Source of the DNA: an uncultured Rhodospirillales bacterium
GTDB lineage: Bacteria; Pseudomonadota; Alphaproteobacteria; Acetobacterales; Acetobacteraceae
NCBI GenBank assembly: GCA_903904805.1
Contig: CAIVDX010000008.1
Coordinates: 1-17,214 of the forward strand
Direction: 5' to 3'
Length of the DNA: 17,214 bases
Shown piece by piece: positions 7,303-15,053 of this stretch. The notes under the pieces were generated by a model. It saw only the letters and a list, made by a program, of their open reading frames with translations, had not been told where the DNA came from and ran no database searches. The number at the start of each line of letters is the position of its first letter. The first letter of the stretch is position 1. The position numbers and the translations under genes are program-made.

Positions 7303-9045
7303 TCACGAGGCAGCCCGCCCCAGATACGCCTCGACGACGGCAGGGTCCCTTTGAATCTCGCCCGGCGTGCCGGACGCGATCACCGAGCCATGATCGAGGC
7401 AGATCATCCGGTCCGCCAGGGGGAGCAGAAAGGGCATGTTGTGCTCGATCACCAGCACCGCCATGCCGGTGGCCGCGAGCGCGCGCAGGCGGGCGGCGAG
7501 GTCGGCCTGTTCGGTTTCGTTCAGCCCCGCGGCGGGTTCGTCGAGCAGCAGCAGGCGCGGGTGCAGGGCGAGCGCGCGGGCGATCTCCACCCGGCGGCTC
7601 ATGCCATAGGGCAGCGCACCGGCGGGCTGCTGGGCGATCGTCTCGGCGCCGACATGGGTCAGCCAGTGCAGCGCCTCGGCCCGGGCGGCAGCGCGGTCGG
7701 GGCGGGCGCGCAGAAGGCCGATCCGCTCGGCGGCGGTGGCGATGGCGACATTGTCGAGTGCGGTGAGGTGCGGCACCAGCGAGACGGTCTGGAAGGTGCG
7801 TGCGATGCCCAGCCGGGCGATGGCGTGGGCGGGCAGGGTGGTGATGTCGGTGCCGGCGAAGAGGATGCGGCCGGTCTGGGCACGATACAGGCCGGTTGTG
7901 CAGTTCAGCAGCGTGGTCTTGCCCGAGCCGTTCGGTCCGATCAGCCCGAGCACCTCGCCCGGGGCGAGCGCGAGGCTGACCTCCGCCAGGGCGCGCACAC
8001 CACCGAAGGCGCGGCTGATCATGGCGATGTTCAGCAGCGGGCCGTCGCCCGGGGCGGCTGGCTGGGCCGGGGCGAGCGGTGCCGGCAGGGGGGCGGGATC
8101 GGGCGGCGAGAGCCGATTGAGGAGCTTTTCGGCGCCGCCGATGATGCCTTCGGGCAGCAGCACGATCACCGCCAGCAGCAGCCCGCCATAGGCCAGAAGA
8201 TAGTAGTCGCGCAGGGCACGGAACCATTCCGGCAGCAGGACCACCAGCACCGCGCCGACCAGCGCGCCGGCGATGCGGTGGCGGCCGCCGACCACCGCGA
8301 TGGTCAGACAGGTCACCATGATCGGGAAGGTCATCACGTCCGGCGAGATCACCCGGATGGTGTGGACATACAGATCGCCGGCGAGCCCGGCATAGGCCGC
8401 CGAGCCAAGGAAGGCGGTGAAGCGCAGGCGGTCGATGTCCAGACCGGCGGCCTGGGCGGTGGCCGGATTGGCGCGCATCAGGGCGAAGCCGTCACCGACC
8501 AGGCCGCCGCAGCGATGCGCCACCAGCCAGGTGCCCGCCGCGACCAGGGTCCAGACCAGCGCGAGGGTCGGCCAGCCCTGGCGGATCGCCATGCCGCCCA
8601 GTGACAGACCGCCGATGCCGCCAATGCCGTTCGCGCCGCCGGTGAAGCTGATCCATTCGGTGGCGACCAGCAGCGCGATCTGGCCGATGATCAGGGTGGC
8701 GAGGGCGAAATAATGCGTCTGCAGCCGCAGCACCGGGATCGCCACCAGGGCGGCGAGCAGCACCGGCAGGGCGATCGCCACCGGCAGCGCGGCGTCGAAG
8801 CCCCAGCCATATCGCGCGGCGAGGATACCCGACGCGTAGGCGCCGATGCCCATGAAGGTGCCCGACGACAATGCCAGCGCGCCGGCCTGGCCGAAGATCA
8901 GCTGGTAGCCCAAAGCCAGCAGCGCATAGATGCCGGCCACCGAGAGGATGCGCATCGAATAGGGCGTGCCGGTGCTGACCACCCAGGCGGCATAGGCGGC
9001 ACCGATCAGCAGCAGCATCAGCGGCAGGATGTTCGATCGGCTCAT
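7303..9045 (-). CDS. fused LIV-type permease (LivM) and ATPase (LivG)
   Basis: One 580-residue chain carries two importer subunits. Residues 1-310 are a LivM-type permease with many membrane helices, including GYQLIFGQAGALALSSGTFM and the conserved loop LMRANPATAQAAGLDIDRLR (about 189-208). A Pro/Ala-rich linker (about 313-335) leads to a LivG-type ATPase with Walker A GPNGSGKT at 370-377, Q-loop Gln419, signature LPYGM (478-482) in place of LSGGQ, Walker B LLLLDEP at 498-504 and H-loop His535 (VIEHNMP). Such LivM-LivG fusions are known in proteobacterial HAAT transporters. The ATG at 9045 overlaps the livH stop by 4 bases (ATGA), implying translational coupling. The linker and the absence of an internal stop argue for a real fusion rather than a sequencing join. 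Confidence 0.93.
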   Translation of the reverse strand: MSRSNILPLMLLLIGAAYAAWVVSTGTPYSMRILSVAGIYALLALGYQLIFGQAGALALSSGTFMGIGAYASGILAARYGWGFDAALPVAIALPVLLAALVAIPVLRLQTHYFALATLIIGQIALLVATEWISFTGGANGIGGIGGLSLGGMAIRQGWPTLALVWTLVAAGTWLVAHRCGGLVGDGFALMRANPATAQAAGLDIDRLRFTAFLGSAAYAGLAGDLYVHTIRVISPDVMTFPIMVTCLTIAVVGGRHRIAGALVGAVLVVLLPEWFRALRDYYLLAYGGLLLAVIVLLPEGIIGGAEKLLNRLSPPDPAPLPAPLAPAQPAAPGDGPLLNIAMISRAFGGVRALAEVSLALAPGEVLGLIGPNGSGKTTLLNCTTGLYRAQTGRILFAGTDITTLPAHAIARLGIARTFQTVSLVPHLTALDNVAIATAAERIGLLRARPDRAAARAEALHWLTHVGAETIAQQPAGALPYGMSRRVEIARALALHPRLLLLDEPAAGLNETEQADLAARLRALAATGMAVLVIEHNMPFLLPLADRMICLDHGSVIASGTPGEIQRDPAVVEAYLGRAAS

Positions 9046-9932
9046 GGGCGCACGCGCACCGCCTCACCGAAGAGTCCCTGCGGGCGGAGCAGCAGCACCA
9101 GCAGGATCACCGCATCCAGAGCCACGCTGGACATGGTCTGTGAGAACGCCCCGCCGAGCGGCTCAAGGGCCGGGATCAGCAGCGGGATGGAGGGCCACAG
9201 CACCTCGAACGCGGCGATCAGCAGGGCGCCGGCGACCGCGCCCTGGATGCTGCCCCAGCCGCCGATCGTGACGGCGATATAGGCCTTGAGAATATAGTTC
9301 GCGCCGTCGACCGGGGTGACGAAGAACAGGTTGGCCAGCAGCAGCCCGGCGGTACCGGCCAGGGCGATGCCGACGGCGAAGGTGGCGACCACCATCGCGT
9401 CCACCTTGATGCCGATGGCGGCGGCCATGTCGCGGTCCTGCGCGGTGGCGCGCAGGCGGCGGCCGGTCTGGGTGTGCATGAACATCCCCCAGAGCAGGCC
9501 GATGAGCAGAGCGGCCAGCGCGATGATGGCGATTTTCTGCACCGGGCCGTCGCCGCCAGGCAGCAGGGGCGGGGCGGCGCGGGACTGCGCGCCATAGATC
9601 AGGGTGGCGGCATTCTGCGCGATGATGCCCACCGCGATGGTGGAGATGAACACGCTTTCCGGCGGGCGGCGGCGCAGCGGCAGATAGGCCAGCACCGCCA
9701 CCGCGACGCCCAGCAGAGCGAGCGCGGCCATCACCAGCGGCAGCAGCACGATGCCTGGCAGGTCGGTCATGCCGGCGAAGGTGACGGCGGCGAAGCCACC
9801 CACCATCACCAGGTCGCCCTGGGCGAAATTCACCGCGCCGGTGGCGTTCAGGATCAGCACGAAGCCGAGAGCCACCAGCGCGTAGGCGGCGCCAAGCGCG
9901 AGCAGATTGAAGCCGACCTGGACGAGATCCAA
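9042..9932 (-). CDS. livH: LIV-type ABC importer permease, LivH-like
   Basis: A 296-residue inner-membrane permease. The family block LILNATGAVNFAQGDLVMVG, the LivH 'GxxNFAxGxxxMxG' motif, lies near the N-terminus (about residues 26-45). The cytoplasmic coupling-loop region is GRRLRATAQDRDMAAAIGI and the end is LRPQGLFGE. The start codon is TTG at 9932-9930, with AAGGA 10 bases upstream. No better ATG exists nearby and MDLVQVGFNLLALGAAYALV aligns well with the expected first helix. It lies 48 bases after the binding-protein gene and overlaps the LivM-LivG gene by 4 bases. Confidence 0.92.
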   Translation of the reverse strand: MDLVQVGFNLLALGAAYALVALGFVLILNATGAVNFAQGDLVMVGGFAAVTFAGMTDLPGIVLLPLVMAALALLGVAVAVLAYLPLRRRPPESVFISTIAVGIIAQNAATLIYGAQSRAAPPLLPGGDGPVQKIAIIALAALLIGLLWGMFMHTQTGRRLRATAQDRDMAAAIGIKVDAMVVATFAVGIALAGTAGLLLANLFFVTPVDGANYILKAYIAVTIGGWGSIQGAVAGALLIAAFEVLWPSIPLLIPALEPLGGAFSQTMSSVALDAVILLVLLLRPQGLFGEAVRVRP

Positions 9933-9980
9933 CGCTGCGTGGTCCTTCGGCCGGGGGCGCCGTGGGTCGGACGGGCCGGA

Positions 9981-11129
9981 TCAGTCCGCCTGGTCGAAAT
10001 GCCAGGCGACGTTCGGCACCCGGCTTTTGCCATCGTAGCAGACGATCACCGAGGAATGCGCCATGTTGCCGGTGCCGTCGGAGTAATAGGTCATCGCCAG
10101 ACCCGGGTAGCGCTGGGTGGACAGGGCGGCGGTGAGGGCAGCGGGGGTGCGTGCGCCCTCGGCGGCGGCGATGAGCAGCATGTTGGCGGCGTCGAACTGT
10201 GCCAGCGCGAAGCCATCGGGGGTGGCGTGGTAGGCGGCCTCATAGGACTTCACGAAGTCCGCCATCTGCGGGGTTTCGCGCGATTCCGGTGAGGCGGAGG
10301 TTTCGGCGCAGTCGCCGGCCAGTTCGGAGGGTTGCAGCAGAGCGGTGGTGGCGGGCTGGGTGAGGCCGGAGCCGGCGATCGTGGGCACCTTCCAGCCGGC
10401 GGCCGCGATCGCCTTCATCATCAGCGCCGTTGGGCCGCCATGCAGATGCAGCAGCAGGGAATCCGCACCGGCGGCGCGCGCCTTGGCGAGCGTGGGGGCC
10501 ATGTCCTTCACCGCCACATCAAGCCCGTCCTCATAGACCGGCATGACGCCGGCCTTGGCGAGCTGGGCGAGGATCTCGGCATGGCCGCTTTGGCCGTAGG
10601 CGGTGGTCTGGAAGATGATCGCCGGCTTTTTGATCTTGAAGTGCTCGATGGCGTATTTGACCTGCGCGGCCTTGGCCACGTCGTCGCCGGGGAAGAAGCG
10701 GAATACGTAGGGGTTCTGCTTCTGGGTGATCGCCGCGGTGCCGGAGATGGTGATCATCGGCACCTTGTTCTCCAGCGCAACCGGCAACAGCGCCAGCATC
10801 TGGGTGCCCAGCATGGGCGCGACGATGGCGGAGACACCGCCATCGGACAGGGCGCGCTCGAAGGCATTGACGGCCACCTCCGGCGAGGTGCCGGTGTCGA
10901 TCACCGAGGTCTTGGCCGTGACACCCGGCGGCGGGTTGCCCAGGGCAAGCATCGCGCCGTTGCGCTGGCTGGCGCCCTCGACCGCCAGGAAGCCGGTGAC
11001 CGGGACCAGCACCGGAACATTGAGGGCCACGACATCGGCCGCACGGCCGGGATGGGGCACGGCGAGGCTGAGGGCGGTGGCGCCAAGCAGGGTGGCAAGG
11101 AAGGTGGCGGTGCGGGTGCGGAACATCAT
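9981..11129 (-). CDS. periplasmic substrate-binding protein of LIV-type ABC importer
   Basis: A 382-residue type I periplasmic binding protein (LivJ/K, Peripla_BP_6 class). The N-terminus has a Sec signal peptide (MMFRTRTATFLATLLGATAL...) with likely cleavage near PGRA-AD, about residue 31. Two lobes follow, with the typical SxxISGTAAITQKQNPYVFR stretch and YGQSGHAE. The ligand (branched-chain amino acid, aromatic acid or other) cannot be told from sequence; operon context favours an aromatic or sulfur/nitrogen organic acid. The first ATG (11129) overlaps the monooxygenase stop as ATGA. The second ATG (11126) has better Shine-Dalgarno spacing (AAAGGA, 5 bases), so translation may start there. 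Confidence 0.92.
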   Translation of the reverse strand: MMFRTRTATFLATLLGATALSLAVPHPGRAADVVALNVPVLVPVTGFLAVEGASQRNGAMLALGNPPPGVTAKTSVIDTGTSPEVAVNAFERALSDGGVSAIVAPMLGTQMLALLPVALENKVPMITISGTAAITQKQNPYVFRFFPGDDVAKAAQVKYAIEHFKIKKPAIIFQTTAYGQSGHAEILAQLAKAGVMPVYEDGLDVAVKDMAPTLAKARAAGADSLLLHLHGGPTALMMKAIAAAGWKVPTIAGSGLTQPATTALLQPSELAGDCAETSASPESRETPQMADFVKSYEAAYHATPDGFALAQFDAANMLLIAAAEGARTPAALTAALSTQRYPGLAMTYYSDGTGNMAHSSVIVCYDGKSRVPNVAWHFDQAD

Positions 11130-12454
11130 GGTCCTTTGGGGCGAGGCAGTCCGAGCTGGTCGCGCAGCATAGGGCCTTCATATGCCGAGCGGAACAGGCC
11201 CCTTTTCTGCAATTCGGGAACCAGCAGGCGCACCGGCAGCTCGATGCCGCCCTGCAGGTAGGGCGGCTGGATCATGAAACCGTCCGCCGCGCCCTTGGTG
11301 AACCATTCCTCCATGCGGTCGGCGATCGCATCGGCGGTGCCGACCACGAACCGGCCGGAGCCGGAGCCGTAGCGGCGGCCGACCTCGGCGAGGCTGAGGC
11401 CCTGCTTCTGGGTCAGCTCGGCGACTTCCTTGTAGTGGCCTTGCACGCCTGGCACATCCATCGCCGGCAGCACCTCGTCCTGCGGGAATTGTGCGAGGTC
11501 GATATCGAGATGATAGGCGAGCGTGGACAGGCCCGCCTGCGGGTCGGCGAGGCTGTCGAGCAGGGTTTTGCGGGCGGTGGCGATCTCGGTGGTTTCGCCC
11601 ATCACCGGGGCGATGCCGGGCAGGATCACCAATTCGGCCGGGTCGCGGCCGAAGCTGGCGGCGCGGCGTTTCATGTCCTTGTAGAACGCGATGCCGGACT
11701 CGAGCGAGGCGTGGGTGACGAAGACGATGTCGGTCCATTTCGCGGCGAAATCGCGCCCGCGCTCCGACGCGCCGGCCTGGATGAAGATCGGGCGGCCCTG
11801 CGGCGGGCGGGGCACATTCATTGGCCCGGCGACGTCGAAATAGGCGCCGTGATGATCGATCGGGTGCACGCTTGCGGGATCGGCGAACAACGGAGCGGCG
11901 GGGTCGAGCGTCATCGCGCCATCGGCCCAGCTGTTCCACAGCTTGCAGACGACATCCATGAACTCATCGGCGCGGTCGTAGCGGGCCTCATGCGAGAGCT
12001 GGTCGCGCGGGGAGAAATTGCGGGCTTCGGCGTCCTGGAAGGAGGTGACGATGTTCCAGGCCGCACGTCCGGCGGAGAGATGGTCGAGGCTGGCGACCTG
12101 GCGGGCGAGCTGGAAGGGCTCGGCATAGCTGGTGGAGATGGTCGCGGCGAGGCCGAGATTGCGGGTGACACCGGCAAGCATGGCCAGCACGATCAGCGGG
12201 TCCAGCCGCATCGCGCCGAGCGCGCCGTAGCGCAGCTGGCTGTCCATGGAGCCGTCGAGGCGATTGGGGATCGCCAGGATGTCGGCGATGAACATCAGAT
12301 CGAAACAGCCCTGCTCGAGCAGGCGGGCGGTCTCGAGATAGGTGGCGGCCTGGGTGAAGTCGCGCACCGCGCCGGGATAGCGCCAGCCGCCATGGTGGCC
12401 GCTGACCGGGCCGGCGGCGCAGAACGCCGCCAGCTTCATCTGGCGCGTCGTCAT
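11126..12454 (-). CDS. LLM-class flavin-dependent monooxygenase, NtaA/SnaA/DszA family
   Basis: A 442-residue bacterial luciferase-like monooxygenase of the usual length for this family, whose members use FMNH2 from a separate reductase to oxidise small organic molecules (NTA, EDTA, dibenzothiophene sulfone, pristinamycin). Diagnostic motifs are ARLLEQGCFDLMFIADIL (43-60), the FMN-region GRAAWNIVTS (129-138), RYDRADEFMDV, GRPIFIQAGASERGRDFAA and the C-terminal ADGFMIQPPYL. No flavin reductase gene lies in the window, so the reduced flavin must come from elsewhere. The gene overlaps both neighbours by 4 bases (ATGA at each end), placing it firmly inside the operon. The substrate is unknown; a hydroxylation or C-N/C-S cleavage step ahead of ring cleavage is my inference. 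Confidence 0.94.
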   Translation of the reverse strand: MTTRQMKLAAFCAAGPVSGHHGGWRYPGAVRDFTQAATYLETARLLEQGCFDLMFIADILAIPNRLDGSMDSQLRYGALGAMRLDPLIVLAMLAGVTRNLGLAATISTSYAEPFQLARQVASLDHLSAGRAAWNIVTSFQDAEARNFSPRDQLSHEARYDRADEFMDVVCKLWNSWADGAMTLDPAAPLFADPASVHPIDHHGAYFDVAGPMNVPRPPQGRPIFIQAGASERGRDFAAKWTDIVFVTHASLESGIAFYKDMKRRAASFGRDPAELVILPGIAPVMGETTEIATARKTLLDSLADPQAGLSTLAYHLDIDLAQFPQDEVLPAMDVPGVQGHYKEVAELTQKQGLSLAEVGRRYGSGSGRFVVGTADAIADRMEEWFTKGAADGFMIQPPYLQGGIELPVRLLVPELQKRGLFRSAYEGPMLRDQLGLPRPKGP

Positions 12455-12864
12455 CTGACGTTCGCGGTGACGGTCACCGGGGCGGTGCGGGCGACGGTGT
12501 TGTAGAGCGGGCAGACATCCTTGAAGGCCTGCACGAGTTCTTCGGCGATTGCCTGGCTTACGCCGGCGACGGTGAAGGCGAAATAGACGTGCGCGAAGCG
12601 GGTGCGGTCCTGCGGGTCCTGCGTGTAGCTGGCCTCGGCGGTGATGTGCGGATCGATGGCGCGTGCGCGGGCGGTGTCGGTCATCACCCCCAGGGCACAG
12701 ACGAGAATGCCGGAGAGGAACAATTCGGCAGCGCCTGGTGCCTCGGCGGTGCCGCCGCGCGGGAGGGTGGCATCGGCAACAAAATGGTTGGTCCGGGCAT
12801 CGACGATGAAGCGGCCCTGAACCGGTGTGGTGGCCGCGGTGACGCGCGGATCGGGCTTGCTCAT
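12451..12864 (-). CDS. OsmC/Ohr-family protein (thiol peroxidase-like)
   Basis: A 137-residue cytoplasmic OsmC-family protein. The two redox-active cysteines of the family are present: Cys56 in SGILVCALGVMTDTA and Cys118 in FKDVCPLYNTVAR. The substrate-pocket acidic residue of the family is likely Glu47 (GAAELFLSG). OsmC/Ohr proteins reduce organic hydroperoxides with these cysteines; some members of the wider family have other roles. The start ATG at 12864 has GAGG 5 bases upstream. It lies 11 bases after the dioxygenase gene and overlaps the monooxygenase by 4 bases, so it probably protects against peroxide leaking from these oxygen-using enzymes, or acts on an oxidised intermediate (inference). 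Confidence 0.9.
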   Translation of the reverse strand: MSKPDPRVTAATTPVQGRFIVDARTNHFVADATLPRGGTAEAPGAAELFLSGILVCALGVMTDTARARAIDPHITAEASYTQDPQDRTRFAHVYFAFTVAGVSQAIAEELVQAFKDVCPLYNTVARTAPVTVTANVR

Positions 12865-12875
12865 GGTCGCCTCGT

Positions 12876-13943
12876 TCAGACTTGGTTTTGTTTGGCCCTC
12901 AGGGAACGAACCTGCACCTCGGCGAGGAAGGGCACAAGCGGATGGATCCCCAGCGCGACGAGGCCCGGCACGTCCATCGCGAACAGCGCCGCGTGCTGGG
13001 CCTCCGGGACGCCATGGCTGGCCGCGTAGGCGGCGGGGTCGGCGAGGAAGCGCAGCCGTGCCTCGGGCTGATGCGCGAGCGCGTGCACCGCGGAGATCAG
13101 CGGCACCAGTTCGGGGCGGGTTGCGGGGTAATGCGGGGTCGGGGTGGAGGTCTCGACATTGAACCAGGCGAGCGAGGCGTAGTTGTGGTGCCAGCTGGCA
13201 TTCATCTGACAGATGTCGGGCACCTGTTCACCCAACGCGCCGGCGGCGGCGGCCCAGCAGCGCAGCTCGATGTTGCCGGTGTCGTCGAGTTCCTTGGCGG
13301 AATAGCCGATCAGGGATTTGAGGTTGCCGGTGCGCAGCTTGTCGAGCACGCGCAGATCCCATTCCAGCTCCGGATTGGAGTAGCGATCGGTGCCGGGGAA
13401 GTGGCTCATGCCGCCGGAGGCCAGAACCACCGTGCGCAGTCCCAGGCGCGTGACCGCGCGGGCCACTGCCTGGCCGAACGCATAGCAGCGCTCCGGCGTG
13501 GGCTGCGGCGGCAGATAGGCGTTCACATAGATTGGCAGCACCGGTGCGGTGTGACCGAGATGGGTGAGCGGAATGCCGATCGCGTAATCAATCTTCGCGG
13601 TGCTGCTGAAGGCGGGATCGAACCCCTGCTCGTAGAGGTCACGCACGATGGCAAGCCCGATGTCGCCGGGGATCTGCCAGCGGAACTCGCGCCCTGAGAA
13701 TGAGCCGGTGGCCTCGCCGCCGACATGCACGGTGAAGGCTGGGGCGACCTGGTGGAAGAACTGCTCCGCGTGATCGTTGGAGAAGATGATCCAGAGGTCG
13801 GGATTGAGTGCCCGCAATTTCTGCCCGATCTCGGCGGCGACGTCGCGCACACGCTGCACATTCTCGACATCCTCGGTGGGAGGCATGGTGAAGAATTGCG
13901 GCGCGTGGGGCAGCATGGCGCCGCCGATGATCGTGCTGTGCAT
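12876..13943 (-). CDS. single-chain LigB-LigA type extradiol ring-cleavage dioxygenase
   Basis: A 355-residue protein with a LigB catalytic domain (about 1-275) and a LigA-like helical domain (about 280-345). Protocatechuate 4,5-dioxygenase has these as two subunits, while gallate dioxygenase (DesB type) joins them in this order. Fe(II) ligands fitting LigB are His13 (MLPHAPQFF), His58 (FSNDHAEQFF) and Glu226 (GNIELRCW); the catalytic base is His181 (ASGGMSHFPG). The spacings agree with LigB His12/His61/Glu242/His195. The LigA part reads RFLADPAAYAASHGV and LFAMDVPGLVALGIHP. The frame is open to 14036, but the ATG at 13943 is the right start: homology begins at MHSTIIGGAMLPHAP and GGAG lies 6 bases upstream. 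Substrate may be protocatechuate, gallate or a related catechol acid. Confidence 0.9.
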   Translation of the reverse strand: MHSTIIGGAMLPHAPQFFTMPPTEDVENVQRVRDVAAEIGQKLRALNPDLWIIFSNDHAEQFFHQVAPAFTVHVGGEATGSFSGREFRWQIPGDIGLAIVRDLYEQGFDPAFSSTAKIDYAIGIPLTHLGHTAPVLPIYVNAYLPPQPTPERCYAFGQAVARAVTRLGLRTVVLASGGMSHFPGTDRYSNPELEWDLRVLDKLRTGNLKSLIGYSAKELDDTGNIELRCWAAAAGALGEQVPDICQMNASWHHNYASLAWFNVETSTPTPHYPATRPELVPLISAVHALAHQPEARLRFLADPAAYAASHGVPEAQHAALFAMDVPGLVALGIHPLVPFLAEVQVRSLRAKQNQV

Positions 13944-13967
13944 TGAGAACTCCAGAGGAAGGCAAGG

Positions 13968-14004
13968 GCTTCTTCGTTGCAAAAAAAGAAGCAAAACGCG
14001 TTTA
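13968..14004 (-). repeat. AT-rich inverted-repeat element after the decarboxylase-like gene (copy 1)
   Basis: Arms GCTTCTT (13968-13974) and AAGAAGC (13986-13992) pair perfectly over 7 bp around an 11-nt loop; on the minus strand a run of seven T lies in the 5' arm and loop. The element abuts the stop codon of the upstream gene with TAAACGCGTT. A second copy follows phaC. The T run is not placed after the stem, so it is not a standard terminator; it could attenuate transcription between the first and second operon genes. Confidence 0.5.
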
Positions 14005-14994
14005 GACTTTGGAGACCTCGTAGGTGCTGCGGGCAAACAATTCCTCGATGCCGACCTTGCGGGCGGTGAGGCCTTGTTCGTAGGCGTAGCTGGTCAGCGC
14101 TTCGATCTCGCGTGCGCTTTCATGCACGCCGTAGCGCCAGAAATCCTTGCCCATCAGCGCCTCGGTGGCGCGCGCCTCCTCATCGACCCAGGGCAGAGTG
14201 GTGATCAGCGCGTTCACATCGTGCAGGTCGCGGGTGGCGATGTCCTTGGCTTCGCAGAATGCCTTGTAGACGCTGGTGGCCAACCAGGGATGCGCCTCGA
14301 CCAGGCTCTTTTTGATGCCGACCAGATGCATGATCGGGAAGAGCTGATGCTCGCGCCAATAGTGCTGCTCGGCGCCGCGCACGTCGGAGAACAGGCGCTT
14401 GATGTGCGGCTCGCCCTTCAGGAAGGAGCTGGGCGGGCGGGCGGTGAACAGCGCATCCAGTTCGCCATCGCGCAGCATGTCGACCAGTGTCTGATGCGGC
14501 TCAAGCGGGACGAGATCGAGGCCGGGAATGGGCGCGAGCGGGGTGCGTTCGGCACGGCCGGGCTGCTCCTGGCCGCCGTTGCGCCAATGGCACGATTTCG
14601 GGTCCACGCCATAGACGTGCTGCAGCATGCCGCGGATCCAGACCACCGCGGTGATCTGATATTCCGGCACGCCGATGCGCTTGCCGATCAGATCCTCCGG
14701 CTTGGTGATGCCCGAGCCCTCACGCACGTAGATGCCCGAATGGCGGAAGATGCGCGAGACGAAGGCTGGAATACCGATATAATCGCAGGTGCCCTGGGCA
14801 ACCATGCGGATATAGGAGCTGAACGAGAGTTCGGAGACATCGAACTCACCGTAGCGGAAGGTGCGGAAGAAGATTTCCTCGGGATAGAGCGGGAAACAGC
14901 TGACCGAGCAGCCTTCCACCTTCACGCGGCCATCGATGATGCCCTTGGTGCGGTCGTAATTGCCAACGGCGATGGTGAGCGGAAGGTCAGGCAT
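14002..14994 (-). CDS. 4,5-dihydroxyphthalate decarboxylase-like protein
   Basis: A 330-residue protein of the family annotated as 4,5-dihydroxyphthalate decarboxylase (Pht5 type), which has the fold of type II periplasmic binding proteins (NMT1/THI5-like). Blocks typical of the family are PLTIAVGNYDRTKGIIDGRV, FRYGEFDVSELSFSSYIRM, YVREGSGITKPEDLIGKRIG and YGVDPKSCHWRNGGQEQPGR. There is no signal peptide, so it should be cytoplasmic, which favours an enzyme over a binding protein. Decarboxylating 4,5-dihydroxyphthalate gives protocatechuate, the substrate of LigAB-type dioxygenases, and such an enzyme is encoded just downstream. Start ATG at 14994 with AGGGGA 7 bases upstream. It is the first gene of the operon, 121 bases after phaC. 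The family name is often given by homology alone, so the exact reaction is uncertain. Confidence 0.8.
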   Translation of the reverse strand: MPDLPLTIAVGNYDRTKGIIDGRVKVEGCSVSCFPLYPEEIFFRTFRYGEFDVSELSFSSYIRMVAQGTCDYIGIPAFVSRIFRHSGIYVREGSGITKPEDLIGKRIGVPEYQITAVVWIRGMLQHVYGVDPKSCHWRNGGQEQPGRAERTPLAPIPGLDLVPLEPHQTLVDMLRDGELDALFTARPPSSFLKGEPHIKRLFSDVRGAEQHYWREHQLFPIMHLVGIKKSLVEAHPWLATSVYKAFCEAKDIATRDLHDVNALITTLPWVDEEARATEALMGKDFWRYGVHESAREIEALTSYAYEQGLTARKVGIEELFARSTYEVSKV

Positions 14995-15053
14995 CAGTGG
15001 GTCCCCTAGGAGTGCGATGGCGGTATCAAAGCAATCGGGGGGCCAATGCGCAA

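Noticed and set aside
7201..8604. Plus-strand open frame (467 codons) opposite the LivM-LivG gene
   Set aside because: Antisense shadow of two well-supported ABC domains; Gly/Gln/Arg/Asp-rich with no family features.
13944..14036. N-terminal extension of the dioxygenase to an upstream start
   Set aside because: The extra 31 residues cross the repeat element and the end of the previous gene; LigB homology and the Shine-Dalgarno support the start at 13943.
6516..14994. Ordinary branched-chain amino acid transporter locus
   Set aside because: The transporter genes alone would fit, but the overlapping oxygenase, OsmC, dioxygenase and decarboxylase-like genes make a catabolic uptake role more likely.
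13777..15009. Plus-strand open frame (410 codons) opposite the dioxygenase and decarboxylase-like genes
   Set aside because: It spans two real minus-strand genes and the repeat between them, and its product has no recognisable domain.
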